Shown one piece after another: positions 26,558-36,392 of a stretch of DNA of 64,000 bases; positions within the stretch are counted from its first letter, which is position 1; each line of letters begins with the position of its first letter. The notes below the pieces were generated by a model that saw only the letters and a list, made by a program, of their open reading frames with translations, was not told the origin of the DNA and searched no databases. The translations under genes and the position numbers were made by a program. This DNA comes from a bacterium (GTDB lineage: Bacteria > Hinthialibacterota > Hinthialibacteria > Hinthialibacterales > Hinthialibacteraceae): NCBI GenBank assembly GCA_016125385.1, contig WGLV01000022.1, forward strand, positions 186,001 through 250,000, written 5' to 3'.

Positions 26558-27871
26558 TTACTTCGATTCGGGGTTCGCGGCGGATTGGGGAGCGGCGGGC
26601 TCAAACGGGACGGTCTTCACCTCCGCACCGGGACGGATTTTCTGTAAGCCTTCCATAATTACGCGGTCGCCCGGCTTCAAGCCGCCGGTGACCAGCCAGC
26701 GATCGTCGAGGCTTCGATCGACGGTCAGCATCCGCTGCCGTACCTTGTTTTCGCCGTCCACGATAAAGACGTATGGGTTTCCTTTGGGATCGCGCGTCAG
26801 CGCCTGTTGGGGAACCATGATCGCTTCCGGATTCACGCCTTCGGTGATCGACGCGCGCACGAACATGCCCGGCAACAGAATGTCTTCCGGGTTGGGAACC
26901 ACGATACGCAGCACGACCGAGCCGGTGCTCGGATCGACGCTCACGTCGCGGAACTGAAGGTCGCCCTCCAGCTCATACGTCTGACCGTTTTCCAGCAGAA
27001 TCTTGACCTTGTTCTGATCGATTCCCTCATGATTGAGGTTGCCGTTTTCAAGCCGTTCTCTCAGGCGGAGAAGATCGCTGGACGCCTGTGGTACATCCAC
27101 GTAAATCGGATCGAGTTGCTGGATGGACGAGAGCGCGACCGCCTGGTACGCCGTCACGATGGCGCCTTCGGTTACGCTGGATTTGCCGATTCGTCCGGAG
27201 ATGGGCGCCTTGATCTGAGTGTAGGCGAGGTTGATCTTCGCCGCTTCAACCATCGCCTCCGCCTGCTGGATGGCGGCGTCGGCTTCAGCGACCGCTTCCT
27301 GATCGCGCCTCAGTTGAGCCTGCGCCGATTTGAGGGCGGCGGCGGCGACTTCGTCCTGCGTGACCGCCTGATCGCGCTCGGTTAACGACACCGCGCCATC
27401 CGAAGTGAGTTCTTCAAACCGCTGGCGGTTCTTTTGGGAGAAATTTAATGTGGCTTCCTGCTGGCGGATATTCGCTTTGCTTACTTCGATAGCCGCTCGC
27501 GTCCGTTCGGCGGTTTTTCGAGCGACGGCGAGGTTTGCTTCGGCCTTGTCGAGTTCAGCCTGAAAGGGCGCGGAGTCGATCTGATAGAGCACCTGCCCGG
27601 CCTCCACGTTCGCGCCCTCGGTAAACAGGCGCTTTTGAATCAGGCCGCTGACCTGGGGCCGAATTTCCGCGATACGAAACGCCGACGACCGGCCGGGAAG
27701 AACGGTGGTTAACACGACAGGCTCGGTTTTGATCGTGACCACGCTGACTTCAACCGGCGCGTTTGGCCCGGCGCTCTGGGCCGGGGCCTGTTGTTCACAT
27801 CCGCTCAGCAACACGCTTGTCATGAGAATCGCGAGAAGGGCGATGGCTCTTGGAGTCGATGTAAGTTGCAT
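26558..27871 (-). CDS. RND efflux periplasmic adaptor (membrane fusion protein, AcrA/MexA-like)
   Basis: The 437-residue lipoprotein has LLSGC as its lipobox (Cys25). A split lipoyl/barrel region (GLIQKRLFTEGANVEAGQVLYQID and its partner TQIKAPISGRIGKSSVTEGAIV) flanks a long alpha-hairpin (about residues 105-205). A beta-barrel and membrane-proximal domain follow. It bridges the permease and the outer-membrane channel. It is the first gene of the efflux set; a palindromic candidate TetR operator lies about 80 bases upstream of its start. Confidence 0.95.
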   Translation of the reverse strand: MQLTSTPRAIALLAILMTSVLLSGCEQQAPAQSAGPNAPVEVSVVTIKTEPVVLTTVLPGRSSAFRIAEIRPQVSGLIQKRLFTEGANVEAGQVLYQIDSAPFQAELDKAEANLAVARKTAERTRAAIEVSKANIRQQEATLNFSQKNRQRFEELTSDGAVSLTERDQAVTQDEVAAAALKSAQAQLRRDQEAVAEADAAIQQAEAMVEAAKINLAYTQIKAPISGRIGKSSVTEGAIVTAYQAVALSSIQQLDPIYVDVPQASSDLLRLRERLENGNLNHEGIDQNKVKILLENGQTYELEGDLQFRDVSVDPSTGSVVLRIVVPNPEDILLPGMFVRASITEGVNPEAIMVPQQALTRDPKGNPYVFIVDGENKVRQRMLTVDRSLDDRWLVTGGLKPGDRVIMEGLQKIRPGAEVKTVPFEPAAPQSAANPESK

Positions 27872-27949
27872 GTTTTTCTGCCTTTATCATGTTTCGATGA
27901 ATGTATTGGCTTGACCTTGACCGATTGGGAAATCATTTCGATCTATTTA

Positions 27950-27967
27950 GGAATGAATAATCATTCC
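27950..27967. promoter_or_regulatory. Candidate TetR operator upstream of the efflux genes
   Basis: The 18-base inverted repeat GGAATGAATAATCATTCC has perfect seven-base arms. It shares 15 of 18 bases with the site at 28594-28611 in front of tetR. The pairing of two such sites with a TetR gene strongly suggests the regulator binds both. Confidence 0.8.
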
Positions 27968-28004
27968 GTTGATTGGGTGAAAAAAAAGTGAACTGGCGGG
28001 CTTC

Positions 28005-28580
28005 TTATTTCTTGATGCCGCTCCAGCATGAATCGATGGTTTGGGTGATCAGCTCGTCATCCAGCGTAAAAAAACCGAGGATGTGGTCGCGCGCCATAGT
28101 CATGATGGGGCCGAAACTCAGGGCGCAGAGAGCGACGACGGGGAGGTCTTTCATCTCGCCTTGTTCCACTCCATCAGTGAATATCCGTAGAATCGCATTT
28201 TCTTTCCCTTTTTCTCCTAAAAGTTTGATCCGGCGTTGTTCGACGCCGTAGGGGGAGTTAAAAAACTGTTCCAGATACTTGTAGTGAGTGGGGTTATCGA
28301 TCAGGTATTTCAGCATGGACTTGCCCAGATGAAGAAAGCGGTCCTGGATGGAATGTTCGCTTTCGGAGGTTACGTCCAGAGTGGCGTGGAGTTTGGCTTC
28401 AACCACTTTGAACAGTTCGATGATCAGGACGTCTTTGCTGTCGAAATAACGATAGATCGTCCCCGCGCCGACTTTGGCGCGATCGGCGATCATCGCCATC
28501 GAAGTTCCGTGAAAGCCATGCTCGGCGATCAGTTCGAGTGCGGCGTTAATGATTTCGTCTCTTTTATCGGTTTTGCTCAT
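28005..28580 (-). CDS. TetR/AcrR-family regulator of the efflux operon
   Basis: The 191-residue protein has an N-terminal TetR helix-turn-helix (about residues 8-55): IINAALELIAEHGFHGTSM, then AGTIYRYFDSKDVL. A helical ligand-binding domain follows. Family members usually repress a neighbouring pump until a substrate binds. It lies upstream of the three efflux genes in the same direction. The palindromes at 28594-28611 (just before its own start) and 27950-27967 (before the efflux genes) fit autoregulation plus control of the pump. The ligand is unknown. Confidence 0.95.
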   Translation of the reverse strand: MSKTDKRDEIINAALELIAEHGFHGTSMAMIADRAKVGAGTIYRYFDSKDVLIIELFKVVEAKLHATLDVTSESEHSIQDRFLHLGKSMLKYLIDNPTHYKYLEQFFNSPYGVEQRRIKLLGEKGKENAILRIFTDGVEQGEMKDLPVVALCALSFGPIMTMARDHILGFFTLDDELITQTIDSCWSGIKK

Positions 28581-28593
28581 TCTATGCCATTTC

Positions 28594-28611
28594 GGAGTGA
28601 ATGTTCATTCC
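28594..28611. promoter_or_regulatory. Candidate TetR autoregulatory operator
   Basis: The site GGAGTGAATGTTCATTCC is an imperfect inverted repeat with one mismatch in the seven-base arms, 13 bases upstream of the tetR start. It matches the site at 27950 at 15 of 18 positions and has the same arm spacing. Confidence 0.8.
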
Positions 28612-28865
28612 GCCAGTATAGCCGGTCTTTTGCGTCTGGCAACAGTTTAATTCACGCGGAGAGAAAAAAAGGCAGGCTGGATGTCTATTTCAAGAGTATC
28701 GCCCCGCTTTTTCAATGCCCGAACTGCTTTCCGGATCGCGCGGTCGGTCTTATGGAACGGAGAAAGTCATGCTGATTCTCTGGACGGATTCGCCTTTATC
28801 GGGGTAGATAAAATGAGGCGGATCGTGTTACTTTCAATTCATTTCAACCAGCACCGGGGGGGAGC

Positions 28866-31800
28866 ATGGGCCTGATCTCGAATATCAAAACGGTCAATCA
28901 ATTTCTATCGGACGCCGTGGATGGATTCAAGGACTCCACGACGATTCTCGACGCGCTGAAAGAGCATTCCGGCTTTTATCTCGACGCGCTGGGGACGACC
29001 GTCGCGGAAGCGGTTGCGCCCATCAAATTTCTAACCTGTTTCTATGAGAAACTGACGAAAATCACCGATCCGCATGAACTGGGCTTGATCGCCTTGCGGC
29101 TGGCCTATCAGAACGCCGTGATTCGCGCGGTGAAGGCGCTGCCCGAACCCCAATCCCGCCGACCTAACTCCACGACGTTTTCTCCATCGGATGAGCCGGT
29201 CGATTTCGATATCAGCCTCATCGATTGGAATCAGCTTCACGCTAATGACCTGTGCAAGGCGTGGCAAAAGTCGCTGGATGGCTGGGCGAAATCGATGGGG
29301 TATGGAGACGACGCGCGGCGCGAACTGTTGTTCGAAGTTGAGCGGCGATTCAGATCGGAACTGACCAACATCCTCTCCGACGGCAAACTCGCGGAACGCT
29401 TCAAGCCCTTCGCGGATTATTTGATCCATCAGGACGAGTCGGCGCGGCGGCTGGCCGCGCTGGATTTTCACGCGGAGCATCAGCGCCATCTATTTGAAGA
29501 CGCCGGTGTGTTCGACGTGGAACCCTTTTCATTGAATGACATCTACGTCGATCTGGAGTGCGGCGAACTAACCTTTGAAGACCTAATCAAGATGGAAGAG
29601 AAGAACGCCCAACGCGGCGGCGAGCGCGGCGCCGTTCATTTCGATTCGCCTTACATCGAAGAAAATGGCGGGCGTGAAGATTTATTGAGGACCGTGTTTC
29701 GTCTGCTCAAAGATCAGAAATTCAATGGCGCGATCATCATACAGGGGATCGCGGGCATGGGCAAATCGACCTTCACGCTCAAACTTTGCGCCGAGCTGAT
29801 CAAGCGAAAATTAAAACCCATCCGCGTTCGATTAACCCGATTGGATGCTGAAATCAACTTGCTCGACGCGATCTCGAATGCGATTGAGTTGCCCAAAACC
29901 CTGCCGTTCGCGAGGCCGAAAAACCTGCTGTACGACGGCGGCGTGTTTACTCATGAGTGCGATTTTGAAGGCCGCCGAATGTCGAATTACGTCCTGATTC
30001 TGGATGGGTGGGATGAAATCAATACCAGCACCGCGGGCTTTAAAAAACGGTTCGACAAGGTGCTTGATCACATCAATAAAGACTTTTTACAGGGGTATCT
30101 TCAGAACGTCCGCGTCATCATGACCGGTCGACCCTCGCCCAGCGTGTCGGAAAGTCAGAAACTGATATTGAGCCGGAACACCGCGCTATTGACGATTCGT
30201 CCGCTCAATCCCGATGCGCTGCACGCGCTGGTGACTCGATTGCAGGACACGAATCGTTTGCAAACGCCCGAGCCGGATGCAGCGGCATCGTTCGCGGGGC
30301 TCAACGATGAGATCACCGGGAGCATCGTTGAAAAATACCGCTCCTGTTTTGAAGAATATCAAATAGACAACCAACTGCGGGGCGCGTTCGACGTGTTGAG
30401 CAATCCGTTGCTGGCTCATCTCGCCATGCGGGTGATCTCGAGACAATCCGCGAATTACGAACGGATTCTGGAAAATACCACGACGCTTTACCGCCATCTG
30501 ATCGACATGACCTGCGAGGCGGGGACGTTCAAATCGGAGACCAGCCAGCCGCGTCTTCTCCGCGGGCTCAAACTCAGAACCTTGCTGTGGAAGACGGCGG
30601 AAGCCATCACCATCCACGGCCGGGAAAGCATCGATTACGAGGAGCTCGAACTGCGCCTGCGGAAGCGGATGAATCGTCAATACGACGAATTGATGGATGA
30701 AATCGGCCAAGTGGAAGAAGAACATCCATTGCACAGCCTGGTGATCAACTACTTCTTCAAGGCGGGCAATAAACAACTGGGCTGCGAATTCATGCATAAA
30801 TCGTTTCGTGAATATCTCTTCGCGGAAAACGTCGTGCAAATTCTCCGTCAATACGCCAGCAAGGCCATCGGCGAAAACGGAGGAAATCCTCTCACGCCAC
30901 GTGCAAAATACTGGGCGGATTTTCAGGAAAGCGACTCCCGCTACAATCTTTCGCGAGACCTCGCTCATGCGCTGGCGCCGCAATGGATCACCCCTGAAGT
31001 ATTGGGACATTTGAACGGCGTGATCGATCTGGAAATGCAGAGAACCTATAAAGTGGATGAGAATGATACGGATCAAGTAAAGGAAGAAGACAAAGAAAAG
31101 CAGTTTGTATTAGAGCCTTTTGCCCGGGACGAATGGTCCGCCGCGCGGGATGGCTTGGCGGACGTGTGGGGATGGTGGGCGGAAGGCGTCTGGTTGCGCG
31201 GCCGGCCGCGCAGCGAGCGAAACGATATCAAGATGGAGCGGCCATTCGTCGACGATCTCATCGACTGGGCGGCGCCGCAGAATCGCGCGGACTTGAGACA
31301 GCTACCTTTTGTGTGCGGTCTGACCCTGGACGCGCATCTGGGAGAGGCGATTTTTATCCTGGCGCAACAGCTGCACGCTGGCGTCGCTCGAATGGAGGAT
31401 ATCCCCAAGGATATCTGGCGTAAGAGCGCTTCCAAAAATGATTTGCGCCCCTATCAAACCTCTGTGAAAGTTGATGAGCAGCAATGGATTCTTTTTTATC
31501 CCGATTGGAGTGAATCCAAGCGAACTCCAGATAATGAGGCCGCGAAACCCAGTTATTTTTATGAGTATATCTGCCGAATTAACGCGGCGGGATGGAATCC
31601 TCAAAACCGATTTGGGTGGCGGCGCGACTTGTCTTTAGCGAATTTGAGTGGGGCGGATTTGAGTGGGGCGGGTTTTGAAATCAGTTTCCTTAGTTATTTT
31701 CAGAAGCAAGCTCAGCTTGATGAGGAACAAATCAAGCAAGTTGAAGTGTGGAATCGGGAGCATCCCGACGCGCCCTGGTTGCAAGAGGGGTATCGATACT

Positions 31801-31889
31801 GGCAGGAATGCGATGAAAACCAACGAAAAATAGTCTGCGAAGAGGCGTTTGATTATATTGAAAAGGTCCGGCTGGATAAGAGGAAGTAA
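28866..31889 (+). CDS. NACHT-type STAND NTPase with short pentapeptide segment
   Basis: The 1007-residue protein has an unrecognised helical N-terminal region (1-270). The NACHT module carries the P-loop GIAGMGKS (Lys300), an extended Walker B LILDGWDE (Asp380, with Asp383 and Glu384) and the sensor strand VRVIMTGRPSPS. A helical region follows that includes FMHKSFREYLFAENV, the motif that often closes NACHT modules. Near residues 922-936 is a short run of A-[DN]-L-S-G pentapeptides. NACHT/STAND proteins act as switches that sense a ligand through the C-terminus and trigger the N-terminal effector; many bacterial ones are antiphage. Neither effector nor sensor domain can be named here. The start has a G-rich ribosome site. 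The stop is nine bases from the convergent gene at 31899. Confidence 0.85.
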   Translation: MGLISNIKTVNQFLSDAVDGFKDSTTILDALKEHSGFYLDALGTTVAEAVAPIKFLTCFYEKLTKITDPHELGLIALRLAYQNAVIRAVKALPEPQSRRPNSTTFSPSDEPVDFDISLIDWNQLHANDLCKAWQKSLDGWAKSMGYGDDARRELLFEVERRFRSELTNILSDGKLAERFKPFADYLIHQDESARRLAALDFHAEHQRHLFEDAGVFDVEPFSLNDIYVDLECGELTFEDLIKMEEKNAQRGGERGAVHFDSPYIEENGGREDLLRTVFRLLKDQKFNGAIIIQGIAGMGKSTFTLKLCAELIKRKLKPIRVRLTRLDAEINLLDAISNAIELPKTLPFARPKNLLYDGGVFTHECDFEGRRMSNYVLILDGWDEINTSTAGFKKRFDKVLDHINKDFLQGYLQNVRVIMTGRPSPSVSESQKLILSRNTALLTIRPLNPDALHALVTRLQDTNRLQTPEPDAAASFAGLNDEITGSIVEKYRSCFEEYQIDNQLRGAFDVLSNPLLAHLAMRVISRQSANYERILENTTTLYRHLIDMTCEAGTFKSETSQPRLLRGLKLRTLLWKTAEAITIHGRESIDYEELELRLRKRMNRQYDELMDEIGQVEEEHPLHSLVINYFFKAGNKQLGCEFMHKSFREYLFAENVVQILRQYASKAIGENGGNPLTPRAKYWADFQESDSRYNLSRDLAHALAPQWITPEVLGHLNGVIDLEMQRTYKVDENDTDQVKEEDKEKQFVLEPFARDEWSAARDGLADVWGWWAEGVWLRGRPRSERNDIKMERPFVDDLIDWAAPQNRADLRQLPFVCGLTLDAHLGEAIFILAQQLHAGVARMEDIPKDIWRKSASKNDLRPYQTSVKVDEQQWILFYPDWSESKRTPDNEAAKPSYFYEYICRINAAGWNPQNRFGWRRDLSLANLSGADLSGAGFEISFLSYFQKQAQLDEEQIKQVEVWNREHPDAPWLQEGYRYWQECDENQRKIVCEEAFDYIEKVRLDKRK

Positions 31890-31898
31890 GCCGTGTCT

Positions 31899-32474
31899 CT
31901 ATTTTTTATAGTGCATGCCGCGGATGGGTTTCTTTGCGGCGGGCTGTTCGATATTCACCGAGAGAAATTCATCGCTGGGCGCGCCCATTCGCTCGATACA
32001 GCCCTGACAGATTTCGGTTCTGGAGACATTGGCGAATTTCATCCCGCAAATGGTGCAGAACTGTTTCACCAGTTCGTCCTGTTTAATGACTTTAATCTGT
32101 TCTCTGATGATATAGAGCCGAAACAGGAAGCGGAAAAAATCGACCATCTCATGATGGGTTTCCGCCATGTGCGCCTCGATGTTTTCCATATTTTTCTGGT
32201 AGCGTTCTTTGAACTTGCGGTCTTTTTCATACACCTTCAAAAATTCACGGGCGAGGTCTTCAAACTGGCTATCGGCGTTGATGGTGCTGTTGGGGAAGGC
32301 GCGCAGAGCGATGCTGACCTTGCCCAGCAGGGCGCGATACAATTCGTGGCAACAGGGGTCCAGAACGTGATAGCACAGATAATCGCGTATATGGACGCCC
32401 CGCTTTCCACACCAAGGGCAATCACCGATAAAGCGCCGCTCCAGTTTTCCTACGTCATGGCTTCCAGATGGCAT
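31899..32474 (-). CDS. Hypothetical protein with two Cys-rich (zinc-type) sites
   Basis: I do not recognise this 191-residue protein. An N-terminal C-x2-C site (CPWCGKRGVH), with CYHVLDPCCH close by, and a C-terminal site CTICG with CQGC about 15 residues later look like two zinc-binding knuckles. Between them is a charged helical stretch (KVYEKDRKFKERYQKN) and a hydrophobic one (DFFRFLFRLYII). The ATG at 32474 is chosen because AAGGG precedes it by eight bases; a longer frame from 32663 has no such site. It faces the NACHT gene tail to tail. Confidence 0.6.
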   Translation of the reverse strand: MPSGSHDVGKLERRFIGDCPWCGKRGVHIRDYLCYHVLDPCCHELYRALLGKVSIALRAFPNSTINADSQFEDLAREFLKVYEKDRKFKERYQKNMENIEAHMAETHHEMVDFFRFLFRLYIIREQIKVIKQDELVKQFCTICGMKFANVSRTEICQGCIERMGAPSDEFLSVNIEQPAAKKPIRGMHYKK

Positions 32475-32734
32475 TGAATCAACCCTTTTTATCGCCAAAG
32501 TACCGTTTAACTCAACCTGGTGAAAATCATGTTTTGCATTTGATTTTCGCAGGTCGTACCAAGGCTCAAAGCAAAAGTAACTCTGACGACTTCCTTCAGC
32601 ATTCCGATGAGCGCGATGGCTGCTAGAGTCGTGCGATGCGATAACAGCGATGGGGAAACACACGTGATGCGGTTCTATTCTATCCTTATTGAGAATTGAG
32701 AAAATTCAATGGGCGTGGTCGGTTAGAGAGCGGA

Positions 32735-33859
32735 TCAACCCGCGCCTCCTGAAAACCAGCGGACCAGCACGTCGCCAAAAAAGTAACTCACCGCCGCGAC
32801 GCCAAACCCCACCACGAACATATCCATCCCGCTGCGGATGATGCCGCGCCCGGTAAACAGGCTACGGGCGGCGCCAACGCCAAAATGGGCCAGCATGGAA
32901 ATCGCGAATGAGACCCAGATCGCCAGACGGGCGTCAAGAATGAGAAACGGCGCAACCGGGATAAGCGCGCCGACGGCGGTGGCGACTCCGGTGATGACTC
33001 CGTCTTTAACGGGAGTGGTGTTGAGCTCGCCGATGTTCAGTTCTTCACGGATTTTTTCATCGAGCGCGTTCCGCGGATTCTTCATTACCTCGGCGGCGAG
33101 GCCTCGGGCGCGCGTCTCTTCGATTCCTTTGGCCTGATAGATCAGGGCGAGTTCTTCCTGCTCGACTTCGGGCATGAGAAGAATCTCCTGCCGTTCCATC
33201 TCGATTTCGTGTTCGTACACTTCGCGTTGGCTGACGGCGGCGAGATAACCGGATGAACCCATCGACAGGGCGTCGGCCACCGTTCCGGCGAGACCGGAGA
33301 GCAGGACGAGGTAGTGATTGGCTCCTCCTCCCACCACGCCCGCGACCAGCCCGAAATTCGCGGTCAGCCCGTCGTTGAAGCCATACACGATGTTGCGCAG
33401 CAGGTCTCCCGATTCAGCCTGATGCCAGGGTTCGCCTTCCGTTCCCGCGAGGTCCTGCAGCGTGGAGGCGTGTTGCGCGGATTCCTGAGCGAGGCGCAAG
33501 GCGGCCGTTTTGGCGGTTCCTTCTTCGCTGTCGGAGTGGAGTTTGAGATAGGCTTTCACTTCAGCGCCTTCTTCACGGAGCATCATGGACAGCAGGAAGC
33601 CGGGGCCAAATCGTTTCGCTGCCCACGCCTGAAGACGGGCTTTGAGCGAAGGCTCACGTGGAGGGAGGGCGATTCCATGTTCGGTCAGAATCTTGTCCCA
33701 CATTTCGGCGTGACGGTTTTCAACGCCAGCCAACTTTTCAAATATTTTCCGCTGCCTGGGATTCTGATCGAGGGTGGCGAGTTGTTCGTACAGATACGCG
33801 GCGTCGACTTCATCCTGACGGTGGTGAAGCCAGTCATTTTTTTGACTTGAATCGGGCAT
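32735..33859 (-). CDS. Ferritin-like/VIT1 fusion protein (MbfA-like iron transporter)
   Basis: The 374-residue fusion has an N-terminal rubrerythrin-type four-helix domain (1-135) with likely di-iron ligands in VENRHAEMW and MLREEGAEVKAYL. A VIT1/CCC1-type membrane domain with five helices follows, containing VYGFNDGLTANFGLVAGV and LSMGSSGYLAAVSQ. In alpha-proteobacteria the same architecture (MbfA) exports iron and protects against iron and peroxide stress; manganese is also possible. The start at 33859 is set by homology of MPDSSQ onward; an in-frame ATG at 33916 would add 19 residues. It stands alone. Confidence 0.9.
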   Translation of the reverse strand: MPDSSQKNDWLHHRQDEVDAAYLYEQLATLDQNPRQRKIFEKLAGVENRHAEMWDKILTEHGIALPPREPSLKARLQAWAAKRFGPGFLLSMMLREEGAEVKAYLKLHSDSEEGTAKTAALRLAQESAQHASTLQDLAGTEGEPWHQAESGDLLRNIVYGFNDGLTANFGLVAGVVGGGANHYLVLLSGLAGTVADALSMGSSGYLAAVSQREVYEHEIEMERQEILLMPEVEQEELALIYQAKGIEETRARGLAAEVMKNPRNALDEKIREELNIGELNTTPVKDGVITGVATAVGALIPVAPFLILDARLAIWVSFAISMLAHFGVGAARSLFTGRGIIRSGMDMFVVGFGVAAVSYFFGDVLVRWFSGGAG

Positions 33860-33916
33860 GATCGAAACTCGTTTTCTGATCTGAAAATGGAATGGAGTGG
33901 ATGGATATATCCGCAT

Positions 33917-34267
33917 CTGGATGCATGATGATGTCTGGGTTGAATTCTATCACGAAGGTTGATGAGAACCACCAGAACCGAATGATTGAGTCGCTGGATT
34001 CACTGAAATTAAATGATTGTCTACTGATGGTTATGTAATAAAACGTCGCAAACATTTATTATATCGAGAATCAAAAGAAGAATATCATGGGTTTAAATTA
34101 TATGTTAAGCGGAATGTTGTTGACTCTGAAACATTCTTGGACATGAATTAACCCTAGTATTTCGAGATGGTTGAAGAGTTTTTATCTCATGAATGAATCA
34201 AAAAAGCGTCATGGTATGTTACTTGCTCGTGTCTTCAGTTATCTAAATTCAGGAACCGCCTCAACTC
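33917..34267. other. AT-rich divergent intergenic region
   Basis: This roughly 350-base AT-rich stretch separates the divergent iron-transporter and histidine-kinase genes, so it holds both promoters. I see no gene, RNA, hairpin or repeat in it. Confidence 0.4.
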
Positions 34268-35860
34268 ATGGTTGTTATGCGTTATCCCGTGAAAATCGCT
34301 CATTCTCCTGCAGGACCGAAGCCTGACCCGGCAAGGAAACCTTGTTGCGGGAAATCTTCGATTCCCTGGGATGAGTCGCGTTTCATGGATCTCGCGGAAA
34401 ACGTCCCCGGTATTATTTACCAGTGGTTTGAACGCGCGAACGGTGAATGCGGTTATTACTACGTCAGCCCCCGAAGTTTCGATCTCTACGGCGTCACCCC
34501 AGAAGAACTGATTGAAGACTGGAGGGCGCTTCCGATTCATCCCGATGACATGGAGCGATGGGCCGTTACGGTCCGCAACGCGGTGGAAGAACGATGCGAC
34601 TGGTCGTTTGAGGGCCGCTTTGTGTTGCCGAACGGCGAGCCCCGCTGGTTCAGGGGCGTGTCGAAACCGGTTCATATCGATGAGCAGGAAGTCGTATTCA
34701 GCGGCGTCATCATCGATATTGAAGATCAGAAAAAAGCGGAAGACCGTCTTCGCCGAAACGAACAGCGGCTTGAACTGGTTTTACGCAGCGCCGAGCTGGG
34801 GCAATGGGACTGGGACGTCGAAACGGGGCTGGTTTACTTTGATGAGCAATACGCGCGCCTGCTGGGATATGAACTGGAAGAGTTGGCCCCGCACGTGGAC
34901 GCCTGGCGCGAGAAAGTTCACCCCGGCGATTGGGGGATTGTGACCAGGCGGCTGGAACGCAGCCATCGACCCTGGTCAGATGAACTGTATGAAGCCGAGT
35001 ACCGGATGAAGAACCGGGACGGCGATTGGATCTGGATTCTGGCGCGCGGCCGCGTCACCGATTGGGGATGCGACGGGCGGCCGCTCCGAATGATCGGCGT
35101 CAGTCAGGACGTCACAAAACGCAAAGAGTTTGAGCGGCGCATGCTTCAGGCCAAGGAAGCGGCGGAAGCCGCCGATCGGGCGAAGAGCAATTTTTTAACC
35201 ACGATCAGCCATGAATTGCGCACGCCATTAAACGCGATCATTGGATTCACCAAGATTCTGGTAAAGAAGTGTGAATCGAGGGACGTGCCGGAAGCGAAAA
35301 CTTTTCTGGAGAAAATACAGGATAACGGACTTCATCTGCTTGCCATCATCAATGATTTGCTCGACCTTTCCAAAGCGGAAGCCGGTCATCTGGAAATTCA
35401 GAAGTCGCTGGTCAACGTGAAAGAACTGGCGAAAGAAATCGCCAGCCGGTTTGAAAGGCAGATTGAGAACCGGCCCGTCACAATACAGATCGAGGCTCCC
35501 GCTCACGCCATGATATTGGAGAGCGATGAAAACAAACTGCGGCAGGTGCTCGTCAACCTGGTGGGGAACGCGGTCAAGTTCACGAAAAAAGGAAGCGTGA
35601 CAATTCGGCTGATCGACAAGAACAACACGCCGCTGCCGGAGCGAATCGAGATCGAAGATACGGGAATCGGGATTGAGCGGGATCAGCTGAACGTCATTTT
35701 TGAAGCGTTTCAACAGGCTGAAACAGGGCTTTCCCGTTCATACGGCGGCACGGGGCTCGGGCTTTCGATCTGCCGTTCTTTATGCAACCTGCTTGGTTAT
35801 CGTATCGACGTGATCAGCCAGGCGGGACGAGGCTCGACGTTTCGAGTGTGGTTTTCGTAA
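34268..35860 (+). CDS. PAS-PAS histidine kinase
   Basis: The 530-residue kinase has no transmembrane segment. PAS 1 spans about residues 38-150 (ENVPGIIYQWFERANGECGYYYVS) and PAS 2 about 165-285 (RSAELGQWDWDVETG, ending SQDVTKRKEFERR). HisKA has phospho-acceptor His315 in TISHELRTPLNAI. HATPase follows with the N-box NLVGNAVKFTKKG, G1 DTGIGI and G2 GGTGLGLSI. It ends right after the ATPase domain with no receiver. It should phosphorylate a separate response regulator, but none is in the window. The ligand or redox signal is unknown. The start is weakly supported, as no clear ribosome site is seen. Confidence 0.92.
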   Translation: MVVMRYPVKIAHSPAGPKPDPARKPCCGKSSIPWDESRFMDLAENVPGIIYQWFERANGECGYYYVSPRSFDLYGVTPEELIEDWRALPIHPDDMERWAVTVRNAVEERCDWSFEGRFVLPNGEPRWFRGVSKPVHIDEQEVVFSGVIIDIEDQKKAEDRLRRNEQRLELVLRSAELGQWDWDVETGLVYFDEQYARLLGYELEELAPHVDAWREKVHPGDWGIVTRRLERSHRPWSDELYEAEYRMKNRDGDWIWILARGRVTDWGCDGRPLRMIGVSQDVTKRKEFERRMLQAKEAAEAADRAKSNFLTTISHELRTPLNAIIGFTKILVKKCESRDVPEAKTFLEKIQDNGLHLLAIINDLLDLSKAEAGHLEIQKSLVNVKELAKEIASRFERQIENRPVTIQIEAPAHAMILESDENKLRQVLVNLVGNAVKFTKKGSVTIRLIDKNNTPLPERIEIEDTGIGIERDQLNVIFEAFQQAETGLSRSYGGTGLGLSICRSLCNLLGYRIDVISQAGRGSTFRVWFS

Positions 35861-36392
35861 AGAGGGCGTGAGCGTCAGCGCTTGCCGCGAATCGTCAGGT
35901 ATATGAACCCGCTGGGATTCAAGATCGATGACAACCGGAATCGAGACGATTTGTTGATTTCAAGCGGCGGTGCATCGACCAGATGAATCGGCAATGGAGA
36001 TTGAAAGCGAGACCCATTACCAGCCGAAGCGCTGGATGAGACGCTGGACCGGGACGTAACATGAGACTGATTATCCGACATCATGAACTCCATCAAAACC
36101 TTGCTTCATCGCGGGGGGTACATGGACCGGGGTGCGATGATCAGTATATCGCGGAGAAACGGTTTTACCAATTGAAAAACGCATGGCAAGCCGATTCTGA
36201 GTCAAAAAAACCGCGATTTATCAAACTTTTTTTCGAATGAGTTGACCAAGTTTCATTGGCTCAAGCAGTTAGATCGCAGTTATTGAATTTGCCCTGAAGT
36301 TCGATTAGATAAGTGGAACGATTGAGGAAAGATGGAGTAACCGAAGATTGCTGTTTGCGAGAACACACGACTGGAGTTGAGTATAAGAAATC
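35861..36392. other. Intergenic region between the two histidine kinases
   Basis: This gap of about 530 bases holds no convincing gene. A 73-codon minus-strand frame (35875-36096) has a nearby GGAG but a low-complexity Ser-rich sequence, and I do not call it. The stretch 36100-36392 is AT-rich and probably carries the promoter of the PocR-kinase gene. Confidence 0.4.

Noticed and set aside
35875-36096. Minus-strand 73-codon frame
   Set aside because: Ser-rich low-complexity product with no recognisable features; the nearby GGAG is not enough to call it.
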